From CAYPNF01 sp964411985 (GTDB taxonomy: Bacteria > Verrucomicrobiota > Verrucomicrobiia > Limisphaerales > J093), in assembly GCA_964411985.1 (NCBI GenBank), contig CAYPNF010000030.1:40287-104286 (forward strand): DNA of 64,000 nt. The letters are read 5' to 3'. Shown piece by piece: positions 18,665 to 29,296 of this stretch (position 1 is the first letter of the stretch; every line of letters starts with the position of its first letter). The notes beneath the pieces are model-generated. The model did not search any database. It had not been told where the DNA came from and was given only the letters and a program-made list of their open reading frames with translations. Made by a program: the position numbers and the translations under genes.

Positions 18665-19426
18665 TTACACGATGGATCCCGAGATCTTGCCAAAAGCGCG
18701 GCGCCAATTGTCCAATTCTTGATCAATTTCTTCGGGCACCGGGGCGTACTCGGCAATGACTTCACGGATTTCTCTCAGGAACATGCGTTTTCCGGTGGCG
18801 AGCGTATTGTGGGCTTGAGCCGGCGATTGGAATTGAAAGCGCTCTACGAGCTGTTCGTATGCCATGGGTTCGATCTCCTCGAGTGCCGGTTTGAGAAGCC
18901 GCAGATTGAACACCTCCCAAATGTCCTGTCTGCCTGACTTCTCACACTCTGCCTGCATTCGCTCCAGTGCCTGTCTCATCACTGATTGGGCCCAGGCTGC
19001 ATCGAAACTTGTTTCGGGAGGTTCATGCCCTGCGATCAGCTCCCGCTCTGGGGCTTCCTCGAACGATACTAACCCGTTTGTTGGGGCCCGTTTAAGGGCC
19101 TGTTCTCCCCGAAGTTCGTTGCAAATGAAGTTGTCCAGCGAATTGAGCAGAAAGGTGCGGAACCTCCCACGGGTTTGCTTGGCCCTCCCGAGCAGCTCGT
19201 TGACAAGGATCCGTCGCAGTACGAAGCCCTGCACCATGTCCTCGGCTCGGTCCACGGGAAGTCCGAACTTGACGACGACGTGGTGTTTGAGAGGGGAGAG
19301 GTACTTCCGGAGCAGGGCATCCAGGGCCTGAAGCTGGTCCTCGCCCCCCGCCTGACTGGCCGTACAAATCCCTGGCCAAGAAGTCGTCGGGAAACCTCGT
19401 GGTAGATGGGCAGATTCCGAACTCAT
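18665..19426 (-). CDS. ECF-like sigma factor of the second kinase module
   Basis: The product is about 253 residues when started at the ATG at 19426 (MSSESAHLPRGFP). A longer frame reaches 19564, but its extra N-terminus has low-complexity basic sequence and looks non-coding. Region 2-like sequence includes LDALLRKYLSPLKHHVV, DRAEDMVQGFVLRRI and the helix GRFRTFLLNSLDNFICNEL. A region 4-like helix occurs in YEQLVERFQFQSPAQAHNTL near the C-terminus. The layout is that of the divergent ECF-like factors linked to Ser/Thr kinases in Planctomycetes and Verrucomicrobia. It heads the operon 19426 to 15376, and its likely partner is the kinase at the end of that operon. Region 4 is weak, so promoter recognition may be atypical. 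Confidence 0.75.
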   Translation of the reverse strand: MSSESAHLPRGFPTTSWPGICTASQAGGEDQLQALDALLRKYLSPLKHHVVVKFGLPVDRAEDMVQGFVLRRILVNELLGRAKQTRGRFRTFLLNSLDNFICNELRGEQALKRAPTNGLVSFEEAPERELIAGHEPPETSFDAAWAQSVMRQALERMQAECEKSGRQDIWEVFNLRLLKPALEEIEPMAYEQLVERFQFQSPAQAHNTLATGKRMFLREIREVIAEYAPVPEEIDQELDNWRRAFGKISGSIV

Positions 19427-19915
19427 GGGTATGAGGATGAGTCGAGCACATGGCAGGATTCCCGTAAAGAAGCGTTTTCGAGTCCGCAGAGCAGAGGAAG
19501 GGCGAACACCCGCCAAGCAGATCTTGCTTCCACCTCGTCCTGGGCGCTTCGAGATCCTGAACACGACAAACCTGTACCTTTTGTGGGGAAAACAAGACCT
19601 TTCTGCGCAAGATTAAAGCCCTATACGGTTAAACATTGATATGCATTACCCGGTACCAACTCCAATCACTGACTCGAGCTCGAGCGTGAATCCGCTCATG
19701 AGGTGTCCTTGGGCAGAAACGCAAGAATTATCAAAAACTATTAACCCAGTGTAATGTGAAAGGCGGTTAGGAAGGGCATTAGGAAGGCTTAAATTGGTTG
19801 GAGAAGCCAAGCACAAAAACCAAGTTCGCGTCTTATGACCTTCGCGAAGCGTGTCTGAAAAGGATGTACCCTTGCGCAGCTTTGAGCACAGGCAAATCGT
19901 TTCGCGATACCTCGA
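19427..19915. other. Divergent intergenic region
   Basis: This region separates the minus-strand sigma/kinase operon from the plus-strand secreted lipase-like gene and should hold both promoters. No -35/-10 pair stood out enough to annotate. Confidence 0.3.
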
Positions 19916-22900
19916 ATGAAAACCATTATGCTGACTCATACTCTGACAAAACAGTTGTCCTTTGTCTCTCTCCTGTTGCTTTGCTTGTGGCCAACGTTTT
20001 TGCCGGTTAGCGGCGCGGGTGTGACTGTGGTGACGCACGGGTTTGCCTCGACAGCGCTGGACGGCTGGTTGCCTGCGATGTCCCATGATATCGGCATGCA
20101 TGTGGACGGGAACGCAAGCTTCTATACCTTGGTGGTCGATGTGCCTTCCCCCGACAGTGTGCAACTCGCGGTGCGTGTCGATTCTACATTTTGGGTCCCG
20201 TTTCGAGAGTCCACCAGCGGCGAAATCATAGTTAACCTAGACTGGTCAGTAATCTCGAGGATCGTTCCACCGGGCTACAACTACTACACCCCACAGATTA
20301 GTGAAGCGCTGGTGGATTGGATCACTACAAGCGGCTTGTTCAACGGAGCAACTCTGGCCGAAATGCCTCTTCATCTTATCGGGCACAGCCGAGGAGGGTC
20401 GCTGGTGTGCGAGTTGGCTCGACTCCTCGGTCAAAGAGGCATTTGGGTTGACCAAGTAACGACCCTGGATCCCCACCCATTGGTCCGTGACGCAGATGCG
20501 CTCATCTACTCCAACGTGCGTTACGCGGATAATTACTACCAAGTGATCGATTCCATAGAGGATCTGACTCGTGGCTTCGCGTGGGGCGAGAGAGTTGACG
20601 GGGCGATCAACCGCCGCCTTCTTTCTCTGGCAGGAGGTTGTGTTGATGGAACTGGCCTATTTGCCCTTCATCAGAACGTACACCTCTGGTACCACGGGAC
20701 CATCAGCTCTGTGACGCCTTTGTACGATACCAGTTGCTTGCTGGAGGAAGCACAGCGCGCGGATTGGTACACACAGTCCGAGAACCGAGGAATGAACGCA
20801 GGTTTCAAGTTCACGAGGCTCGGTCGTGGCCCAAGGGACGCTGCTGGCCCGTCTCGGTACGCTGCCCTCAGGACCCCGCTCCCTGACATGGCTCCCACTG
20901 ACCAACTATGGCCGAACGTGGAGATCCAAGGCTTATCCATGGACATGAGTGTCGTCCAAGGAGAGCCGTTAACCATGACCGTTGAGCTGGAAGGCCATAA
21001 CAATAATGCCGTTATCGACTTTGGATTTGATGCCGACGGCAACCCGTACAATGGTGCAATCACCGTTGGGTCGGTTAACGCTTCTTCAGTCCGATCCGAC
21101 CGGCTCCAGTACGCAAGCAGGACGGACATGTTGCAGCCAGGGACAACCTATCGGGCATACGCAAAGATCACCAACGGCAAGTATACTAGATACTACTATG
21201 CCCCTGGGAAGATCACAGCCGTGCAGCTACCCCCAGACCAGGTCATGGTGGGCGCGTCTGCGGGCGCAGGGGGCCAGGTTAGCCCCAGCGGTGCCAACTG
21301 GTATGAAAGGGGGGCTTCGCTGACCTTCAAAGCCACACCAGAATCCAACTATCAAGTGGATGGCTGGTATCTGGACGGTGTTCTCGTTCAGGTCGCAGGG
21401 TCTTCGTATTTGTTGCCCGACGTCCAAGGTAATCACTCACTGAGCGTTACGTTTGGGTTCGTTCCACCTCCCCCCATAGAGGGGTCGGATATCACCAGAA
21501 ATGCCAAAGTCGAATGGACGGATACTCTCCCCGGAGGAGATGGAGATGGAGTGCCAGAGGCGGGCGAAAGTGTCGAAATGCGGATTACGCTGCGCAACTC
21601 CAGTGCTGAATCGGTAGAGAACGTTCGCGCCGCACTGTCCTCGAACCTCGGGAACGTTCGCTTTTCCGAGCCGGATGTCGGTTACGGCGGTCTTAGCCCA
21701 GGGCAAGAGAAGAGGGGGGCGGCCTTCCGCATGTTTTTTGATTTGGCATCCCAAACGGATGTATCCTTTCACTTGCACGTCACGTACACGAAAGGTGGGT
21801 TAGACTATTACCGGGATTGGTCGTTCACGGAGTCGGTGCTGGACCCGAAGAGCGGGGGGCCTCGTTTCATGCTGGATCGCGTTGCCTTGGATGATTCGAC
21901 ATCGGGTAATAACAATCAACAGCTTGAGAGTGGAGAGAAGGCCTACTTCGCAATGTATCTCAAGAACTCCGGCAACGCGGACGCCACTGATGTTCTGGCG
22001 GAACTCCAGAATGTTCGTCCCCTAATCGAGATCTCAGAAGGAACGGAACCATATCCAGATTTGGGGGCCGGGGGCGATGGCCAACCGCCCCTATTGGGCG
22101 GCACTTGGTTAGTGCGTGTCCCGCGCACAATCGTCGGTCCGGTTGCTGCGGACCTTGTGGTCACTTACGGGCCTAGCCAGGTCAAGCAGACAAACAGCGT
22201 GACCCTGTTCGACGTGAAACCGGAGAAGTGGCTAAGTGTGGTTCCTGACGCATTCTACTTTGGCGTGGCTGTTCCACCTCAAGAGGTGACCGTGAATGTT
22301 TCGGTGGTGAATTCGGGAAGTGCCGTTCTGAGTGTGACGGCGGTTTCTCCATCGATGCCCGACACGACATGGACGGGTGATCCTCTTCCTTGGTCTATTC
22401 CGGTGGGCGGGAAAAGAGATATTGTGGTAACGGTGACCACTGCTGGACTCCAGGGAGCGATCCAGCGCGAGCTCGTTATCGCATCCGACGGCCGTCCCGC
22501 ACAGACCGGTTACGACCGAATCAGGATCTCCGGTTTAGTGAGCTCTACTCAGCCGGTTTATGAATTGCCGACGCTCACGATGTCCGGCGGATCGGGCGAT
22601 CTCGACCTCAGTGGGAACATCGTTGTCTGGTGCGACAGGCGAGCCGGAAACAGCGACATCTACGGTTATGATATTAGCACGGGGGTTGAGTTCCCGATCT
22701 GTACGAACCCTGCTAGCCAGTATAGACCGCGCATTTCAGGGAACCTCGTCGCCTGGAACGATACCCGCAACTGGGCTGACTGGCCCAACACCCCTTCGAG
22801 AATGGACATCTACGGGTACGATCTGAACTCAAGAAGGGAGTTCCCGGTGTCGACGGATCCAGGTGATGAGGAACTCATTGGCGTGGACCATGGAAAGATT

Positions 22901-25900
22901 GCGTTTCGAAGGCAGTTCTGGGTTGCAACGGAAAACGCATCGGCCTCGGCATGCAATATATGGCTTTACGATGCCGCCACAGCCGCGCTCGCGAACGTGA
23001 CCGGGTTTGTGGGAAATGACGCCCATCAACCCGTCAATAATGCCCGGTCTGGAGCCGATTTTGGCAATGGCCTGCTCGTTTGGGAAGAAACCACCTATTC
23101 ATGGCTTACCACTGTCACCAAGCCCCGCTGGGAGGAGTCCACCCCGCGCACTTCCATCGCAACACCTGGCACCTCACTCACACCCAGTGTGGTGCGGACC
23201 CGCGGGGTGAGCAGTCCCTCCGCTGACGGACCTCGGTTCATCTTCGTAGACTCAGATACCGAAGGTTATGGTCAGGTATTCCTGTGGGATAGCGGGATTG
23301 TCACCCAAGTCACAACGGAGAAAGTCGATCACGGCTACAACTCAGCCCCGGCATTGAGCGGAAACCGAATTGTCTACGATAAGGAAAACAGAATCGGACT
23401 CTTTCTCTACGACCTCACGACAAAACAGGAGTCATTGATAACGTCCGACGGGAATGGCTTTGGCGGAAAGGACTTGGAGGGCGTGCGGATGGACGGGAAC
23501 ACGGTGACGTGGCATGCCAAGGATGCTGCGACGGGCAAATACAGGGTCTACTTCACCCTACTTCAGCAAGCGGATGTTTCAGTGTCCTCCCAAAGTATCC
23601 AGGTGAGCAACCTGCAGGCCAAAGAGGGGGAGCCAATCGGCGTGACGGTGCTTGTAAGGAATATCACGCAGGTCCCGGCGTCAGGAGACATTGCTGTGAG
23701 ACTCTTCGATGGCGATCCGGACGTCGGCGGTACTCAGGTTGGTGGCGATAAAGTCATCAGCGGCGGATTGGGGGGGATGCTGGCTGCGAGTGTTGAGTTT
23801 CCCAACATTCGCCTCGATAGCGAGGGAACCCACCAACTCTTTGTTCGGGTGTACCCTACGGGTCCAGACTACCCTGGGAACAATACTGCCTCACGTGCCG
23901 TGGATATCGCTGATTCAGATGTCCAGGGGCCGCTGCTTGTGAGTCGCGCCGCCAACGAGTCAGGTGGTGATGGTGATGGCCGTATCGGAAGTGATGAACG
24001 GGTCAAGATTAGCTACTCGCTTGCTGACACAAGCGGTGTGAAGTCGACCTTGATCAAATTGGATGGTGCAGATGTTGTTCCGACTCTTGTGGATGGGCTG
24101 TACTCGGCAATCGTCGGCCCTCTCAACCCGGGCGATCACAGTGTTCTGATTCTAGCGACGGATGGGGATGATAGCCTCGCGTCCTCAACAAACCAGTTCG
24201 CGTTTACCGTCGTTGAAGCAGAAAGGCTCAGCGTTGAATATGCCGGGAAGGTGGTTCCAAAGAGCGGACGTGTCGAATTGGGAGTATTGCAGCAAGACGC
24301 TCTAGGGCAGAATATTTTTACCCTTCGGAACGACGGGGAACAATCGTTGACGATTAGCAACTTGGTCCTCGCGGCTGGGTTTGGTTTGATTCAAGGGAAA
24401 AATGTTGTCGTGGACCCAGGAAGTTCAACCGTATTCAGCATTACTCCTGACACCGGTCGTGCCGCGGTACTGAATGGACAAGTTAGTATCGTTAGCAGTG
24501 CAGACGCAGGGAAGGCCTTCGCATTTACCCTCTCCGCAACCGTCGTTGAGCCGCCGCAAGTGGCGATCCAACCTTCAACCATCGTGACGAACGTGGGTTC
24601 GACGGTGGTCTTGAGCGCCGGCGCGACCGGGACGGAACCGCTGCACTATCAGTGGCAATTCAAGGGGGCNNNNNNNNNNNNNNNNNNNNNNNNNNNNNNN
24701 NNNNNNNNNNNNNNNNNNNNNNNNNNNNNNNNNNNNNNNNNNNNNNNNNNNNNNNNNNNNNNNNNNNNNGAGTACCGGAGGTGACCGTGCAACCCGCCAC
24801 CATCGTGACGAACGTGGGTTCGACCGTGGTTTTGAGAGCCAATGCGACCGGGGCGGAGCCGCTACGCTATCAGTGGCAATTCAAGGGGGCAGATGTCAGT
24901 GGAGCTACCGGCGCCACGCTGACGCTTGTGAATCTGACGGTGGCCGACTCTGGGGTCTACCGTGTCGTAGTCAGCAATGCGGGTGGAACCAGCAGCGCGG
25001 ATGCCAGCGTGACGGTGATTGGAGTACCGGAGGTGACCGTGCAACCCGCCACCATCGTGACGAACGTGGGTTCGACGGTGGTTTTGAGCGCCAGCGCGAC
25101 CGGGACGGAACCGCTGCACTATCAGTGGCAATTCAAGGGGGCGGATGTTAGTGGGGCTACAGGCACCACGCTGACGCTTGCTAATCTGACGGTGGCCGAC
25201 TCTGGGGTCTACCGTGTGGTGGTCAGCAATGCGGGTGGAACGAGCAGCGCGGATGCCAGCGTGACGGTGATTGGAGTACCGGAGGTGACCGTGCAACCCG
25301 CCACCATCGTGACGAACGTGGGTTCGACGGTGGTTTTGAGCGCCAGCGCGACCGGGGCGGAGCCGCTGCGCTATCAGTGGCAATTCAAGGGGGCGGATGT
25401 CAGTGGGGCTACCGGCACCACGCTGACCCTTGCGAATCTGACGGTGGCCCACTCCGGCGTGTATCGTGTCGTGGTCAGCAACGCGGGTGGAACCAGCAGC
25501 GCGGAAGCCAGCTTGACTGTCGCCTACCCCGCTGGGGCCGTGAGTGAGTTGCCTGCAATCTTCACGAACCTGGTCTCGTTCACGGTCAGGATCGTCGTGA
25601 CACCGCCAGGCGGAACGTCGCTGTATGCGGTTCAAGATGCTCCTCCGCCAGGTTGGGGGGTAAGCGAAGTAAGCGGCGATGGCAGTTATGTGGGCGGCAA
25701 GGTTCGTTGGGTATTCTCCGACGATGTTGCGAGAGACCTGACCTATGTGGTCACCGCACCATCTTGGGCGACAGGTACCAATGCGTTCTCAGGCAAGGTG
25801 AGTTTCGACGGAAACGACGAAATACCCATCACTGGTGAGCGAACTTGTCAGAACGAGGCAGTGAGCCTGAATGCGTCCACGGTAACGATCTTCGAAGAGA

Positions 25901-26091
25901 CTTACTTCCAACTCGCGGTGAATGGCAAATCGGGCAGCACCTTCCACATTCTAGTGGCAGATAGCCTGGCGCAACCGATCCAATGGCGCACGAATGCAAC
26001 GATAACCCTGACAGGGCCTGTCAAGTATTGGGTGGACCCAGAGCCTCCGAACCGCGCAGGGCGCTTCTACAGAATTCAGGCGAAGCCTTGA
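19916..26091 (+). CDS. Giant secreted lipase-like protein with Ig-like repeats
   Basis: The reading frame is interrupted only by the run of N at 24670-24769, so I join both sides as one gene of more than 2000 residues. It begins with a signal peptide (SFVSLLLLCLWPTFLPVSGA, about 14-33). An alpha/beta-hydrolase domain follows: VVTHGFAS oxyanion segment, nucleophile elbow GHSRGG (about 155), Asp in TLDPHPL (about 183) and a candidate His near LWYHGTI. Downstream come an InlB-type repeat (GGQVSPSG and later GWYLDG), CARDB/COG1470-like adhesion domains, a TolB-like propeller with SGNIVVWCDRR-type blades and at least four 84-residue Ig-like repeats. The C-terminus ends RFYRIQAKP, typical of exported Verrucomicrobial proteins. 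It is probably surface-exposed, binding and hydrolysing an ester substrate; the substrate is unknown. Confidence 0.85.
24553..25524 (+). repeat. Tandem 252-bp Ig-domain repeats
   Basis: Units of 252 bp (84 residues, ending in motifs like SGVYRVVVSNAGGTSSADAS) start at 24769, 25021 and 25273. An earlier, more diverged unit starting near 24553 is cut by the N gap. The full units are nearly identical at the nucleotide level, which is why the assembly broke here. Confidence 0.95.
24670..24769. other. Assembly gap of 100 N inside the repeat array
   Basis: The ACCATCGTGACGAACGTG landmark is at 24578 before the gap and 24799 after it, 221 bp apart, while intact units are 252 bp apart. The true gap is therefore 131 bp or 131 plus a multiple of 252. 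Adding 31 bases also restores the reading frame across the gap, so the gene is intact and the 100 N are a placeholder. Confidence 0.95.
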
Positions 26092-26470
26092 GGTCCCCTC
26101 TTGGGCTGCTGATGGCTTTCTTCCCGGGGAAAGGGAGACAGACAGCATCCTCCCGAACAGGGGCGGCGAGAGCCACGGAGCGGGGCAGGGGATGAGCTTC
26201 CCTTTCGTGGCGCGCTCCGTTTTGCGGATTGCGGCCTTGATTTGCAGAGACTTGGAGTGCGCTCGCCGCGCTGGAACGGCGAAAACGACGGAGAAAAAGG
26301 TAACAAAGCGGGATCGGTCTTGCCGGTCACCCCGGATATTCTGCCAGCAGGGTGGTTTGGTCGAGGCCTTGACCCTGGCCCAGTCGGCTCGCTCCGGAGC
26401 CGACTTGGGCAGGCCCTGAAAAGGCCCAGGGAAATACTCGCCCCGGGCCTGCAGGTCGAAGGTCTGAATT

Positions 26471-26803
26471 TCAAAACTGGGCTTGAGTGGCACTGCCACC
26501 AGACAGGGTGTCGTGTCCCGGCACGCCGCAGCCAGAAGCCTGGGCGCGAGCCAAGGAGTCGAGGAAGCGGCGCATGTCCCCAAGGTGAAAAATGGTCTTT
26601 CCTTGGACGGCCCTTGGGTCCCGGAGATTGGCCACCCGCACGTGAGGCCGTGCGAGGCCCCCGGCGCCAAGGAGAGTGTAGAGTTTCCCGTGTTTGAGGC
26701 CGGTGTGAGGACACACCTTGCCGTTCGGGGGAATCTCGACCCAGCGATCAGGATAATCGGGTTCGGTGATGGTAGTGTATTTGGCGTTGTGATCATTTCT
26801 CAT
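26471..26803 (-). CDS. Excisionase-like small DNA-binding protein
   Basis: This 110-residue protein starts at an ATG that overlaps the stop of the integrase-like gene by ATGA, so the two are translationally coupled. The middle (about 15-90) reads like a MerR/AlpA-type helix-turn-helix with a wing: VEIPPNGKVCPHTGLKHGKL, RVANLRDPRAVQGKTIFHL and DMRRFLDSLARAQ. Proteins of this pattern commonly follow integrases on Verrucomicrobial elements, as I recall, and would act as an excisionase or directionality factor. The C-terminal 20 residues look unstructured. The longer frames on the opposite strand and in other frames here are shadows. Confidence 0.6.
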   Translation of the reverse strand: MRNDHNAKYTTITEPDYPDRWVEIPPNGKVCPHTGLKHGKLYTLLGAGGLARPHVRVANLRDPRAVQGKTIFHLGDMRRFLDSLARAQASGCGVPGHDTLSGGSATQAQF

Positions 26804-27954
26804 CCCTTTTTGTTTGGCGCCTTTTTGGCCGCGGGTTGGGCACCAGGGCCTTGCCCGAGGCAGGCCAGGGGATTGAGGCGCAGGGCAGGGAGGGCCTCGA
26901 TGCGTTTCGACAATTCCGCGGGGGGCAGACTCCTGATGAATCGGCCGAGGCGAAGGAGGCCGGTGTGGCCGAGCCCCAGCGCGAACGCCAGCCGCAGCGA
27001 AGCGAATCTCAGATCCTTGACCATCCCCTTGCCGGTGGAGGTGCCCTGCCCAGAGGGGAGGCCGGCATCCTGGAAGAGCTTAGCAAAGCGCGTCGTCAGA
27101 GTTGCGTCATTAAGCGCCGCCAGGCTTGGCGTAATGAATGGGGAACTACCCGCGCCCCGTACCTTCGCCAGATGCGCGGCCAGGACCGGATGGAGCGGCA
27201 GGGTAAGGGTGGTGAGTCGACCGGCGTAAGAATGGTTTTCGTAGGTGATGGTCTGGAGATCCTGGCTGAGTTCGGTCCAGCGCCGGTGGGAAGCCTCCAC
27301 CACATCCATCCCGCCGTAGTACCCCAGGAGCACGGCAGTTCGGTAATCGAGAACCAAAGTGGAATCCAAGATGTTCTGCGTCTGGTCGTAGGTCACAGCC
27401 AGAACTGTGGACGCCACCGGGGTGGAGGGCCGGATCGCGTCCAGCGGGTTGATCTGGATGAGGCCCTCATTAAGCGCCGCGCGAAAAACACCCCGGACGA
27501 ACTGGACCTGCATCTTGATCGTGGCCGCCGAGCATCCCTTCGCTTCCAAGTAATCGGGCAGCGCCGCGAAGGTCGCACAAGTCAACGTGTTGAGCGGGAC
27601 GTTGGAGGATTCCTCACCCAAATAACTGCAGACTGTCCCCACATAAGTTCCAAGCCGATATATATACTTGGGTTCTCCCGTCGCTTTCCTGTTTTGCAGG
27701 GTGGCAAAAATCGCGAAGGAAGGGATGCCTCCCGGCTGGGCCGCAAGGGGTGGGGTTTCTGGAGGTAGTCCGCGTCGAATATTCTCTTCGACTCGCTCTG
27801 CTTTCGTGAGGGCTTGTTGGCGGTTGGCGATGGTTTCGGCCAAGTCGTTTCCCTCATGCGCTATTCCGAGACTGATGCTGGTTTGGCGACCTTCGGCGTC
27901 GCGAAAACTTACATAATAATAAGGGCTCGCTGGTTTGGTCGTTATCGATGCCAT
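26800..27954 (-). CDS. Tyrosine-recombinase-like protein with degenerate active site
   Basis: The 384-residue protein has the layout of a phage-type integrase. An N-terminal AP2-like segment begins PYYYVSFRDAEGRQTSISLG, a SAM-like core-binding domain covers about 105-190 (LPDYLEAKGCSAATIKMQVQ), and a catalytic-like domain covers about 195-350. Box I, normally TGxRxxE, reads GYYGGMDVVEASHRRW, so the usual catalytic Arg is absent. The box II region DLRFASLRLAFALGLGH keeps an Arg but not the full His-x-x-Arg pattern, and no clear Tyr nucleophile is seen near the C-terminus. It may be inactive and bind DNA only. It is coupled to the small DNA-binding protein at 26471-26803. Confidence 0.65.
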   Translation of the reverse strand: MASITTKPASPYYYVSFRDAEGRQTSISLGIAHEGNDLAETIANRQQALTKAERVEENIRRGLPPETPPLAAQPGGIPSFAIFATLQNRKATGEPKYIYRLGTYVGTVCSYLGEESSNVPLNTLTCATFAALPDYLEAKGCSAATIKMQVQFVRGVFRAALNEGLIQINPLDAIRPSTPVASTVLAVTYDQTQNILDSTLVLDYRTAVLLGYYGGMDVVEASHRRWTELSQDLQTITYENHSYAGRLTTLTLPLHPVLAAHLAKVRGAGSSPFITPSLAALNDATLTTRFAKLFQDAGLPSGQGTSTGKGMVKDLRFASLRLAFALGLGHTGLLRLGRFIRSLPPAELSKRIEALPALRLNPLACLGQGPGAQPAAKKAPNKKG

Positions 27955-28033
27955 ATAGTTAGTTCCTTTTGTTTGGTTGAATTGTTTGGGAGCTGTTTGT
28001 GGGTGCTACATCCACCTTCCCTTCCTTCGCAGG

Positions 28034-28456
28034 TCAGTTTTTGGTGGCTGGAGACCGCGGCTTGGACTCCTTGCCAAGCCTTGGGGGTTCCTCTCCGTCA
28101 AGAATGCGCACCCAAGCACGGGTGACATCGCCCCGATCAAAAACCTGAAGTTTATGTCGGTCGACCCGAGGAACCAGCCAGTTGGCCGCGATCATCTCCT
28201 CCACGAGTTGGGCGCTGCCAATGATGAATATGACCTCGTCCTTGCGGAACCCTAGTTTGAGCTCGGCGAGGTGGGTCATATTGTCTCGGCGCTTTCTGCG
28301 CCGTTTTACAGCAACGGGGGCGCTGCGTTGTTGTTCTGCAAGACCCGCGGCTTCATCCTGTCGCCACCGCAGGTCCAAATCAGACGGCAACACAAATGAA
28401 GCACCCTTTCGCATTTGCCCAGCGGGCGCCGATAGTCTGCTTTTTCGATCTTTCAT
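28034..28456 (-). CDS. Small HTH-type DNA-binding protein
   Basis: The 140-residue protein has a basic linker (VKRRRKRRDN, about 50-59). A C-terminal helix-turn-helix follows at about 65-120: LGFRKDEVIFIIGSAQLVEE, then MIAANWLVPRVDR and the wing KLQVFDRGDVTRAW. The pattern resembles excisionase or MerR-like folds. It lies directly upstream of the integrase-like gene on the same strand and divergent from the KfrA-like gene, so it may control the element's promoters, which is inferred. A TATAAT box lies 6 bp before its ATG. Confidence 0.6.
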   Translation of the reverse strand: MKDRKSRLSAPAGQMRKGASFVLPSDLDLRWRQDEAAGLAEQQRSAPVAVKRRRKRRDNMTHLAELKLGFRKDEVIFIIGSAQLVEEMIAANWLVPRVDRHKLQVFDRGDVTRAWVRILDGEEPPRLGKESKPRSPATKN

Positions 28457-28468
28457 CTTCAGATTATA
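28457..28468 (-). promoter_or_regulatory. -10 box directly upstream of the HTH gene
   Basis: On the minus strand TATAAT (28468-28463) is followed by CTTCAG and then the ATG at 28456. The spacing puts the transcription start on or next to the A of the start codon, predicting a leaderless mRNA. No good -35 box is seen at 17 bp. Confidence 0.5.
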
Positions 28469-28603
28469 TGAAGTTGTTGAAGTCGCGCTGAGGATTTGTT
28501 TGCCGTGGAATTATTTCCTTTTGTGCTGAGATTTTGTTCTGGAGAGGAACTGAGGTTTTGCCTGCGCATCCCAATTGGAGATTTGGGGAATTAATTAAAT
28601 AGT

Positions 28604-28632
28604 TTGACGAACTTAGATCATAGTAGCATAAT
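28604..28632 (+). promoter_or_regulatory. Sigma-70-type promoter of the KfrA-like gene
   Basis: TTGACG and CATAAT are separated by exactly 17 bp, the housekeeping sigma arrangement. The start codon is at 28658, giving a short leader of about 18-20 bases. A TTG at 28604 could be read as an upstream start, but it is the -35 box. Confidence 0.65.
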
Positions 28633-28657
28633 AGTACGATATGATAGTGTTCGAATT

Positions 28658-29296
28658 ATGAGGGCCATCCTGACGAAGGATTTAGTGCGCACGGCGATTG
28701 GGAAGTTAAACCATCAAGGGATTAAGCCTACCTTGGCGGCTATTCACGATATTCTTGGCCGGCGGGGGTCGATGACGACCTTGGTGCGGCTGAAAGCTGA
28801 AATCGACCGCGAGGGACCCCCTCAGGGGGATGCCGGAGAGCTGGTTCGGGTAGCGGTGCGGGCGGAGGATGCAGGAGGAAAGCAACAGGGGCCATTTCTT
28901 TTGGGGAGCGGGGAGCGCCTAACCCAGCTGACCAAGGAAAACGAGCGGCTGGTGATGGCGTTGGCGGCGGCGAATAACCGCTTAGCTAGCCTGGAGAACC
29001 AAAAGATGGTTGTTGAGGCGAAGATGAACGAGCTTCAGCAAACCGAACTACAATTGGACGACGCGCATAATACCATGTACGCCTTGCTCAGGCACGCCGT
29101 GTCGAGGTTTTTGGCTGAAAGCGCGGAGCATCGGCAGGAGAATAGAGAGGGAGTCGCCAAGTTGTTGGCCGAGTTGACGCGGCTGGGTGACAGAGTGCAC
29201 CGGCTTGAATTGGGGATAGGGAGAGCGAACGCGCCTCTGGAGGCAAAGAGGGTCGTTAGTTCCGACTCCGGTGCGGAAGCCAAACGGCGGAAATAG
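28658..29296 (+). CDS. KfrA-like DNA-binding coiled-coil protein
   Basis: The product is about 212 residues. Its N-terminus (about 1-50) matches the KfrA_N pattern seen in plasmid proteins: LVRTAIGKLNHQGIKPTLAA, then DILGRRGSMTTLVRLKAEI. A long charged coiled coil follows (about 85-150, LTKENERLVMALAAANNRLA). KfrA proteins bind DNA at their own promoter and form filament-like scaffolds that help plasmid stability. A KfrA-type protein next to integrase-related genes and upstream of recA suggests this 26-30 kb stretch derives from an integrated element. The ATG at 28658 fits the promoter at 28604-28632. Confidence 0.7.
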   Translation: MRAILTKDLVRTAIGKLNHQGIKPTLAAIHDILGRRGSMTTLVRLKAEIDREGPPQGDAGELVRVAVRAEDAGGKQQGPFLLGSGERLTQLTKENERLVMALAAANNRLASLENQKMVVEAKMNELQQTELQLDDAHNTMYALLRHAVSRFLAESAEHRQENREGVAKLLAELTRLGDRVHRLELGIGRANAPLEAKRVVSSDSGAEAKRRK

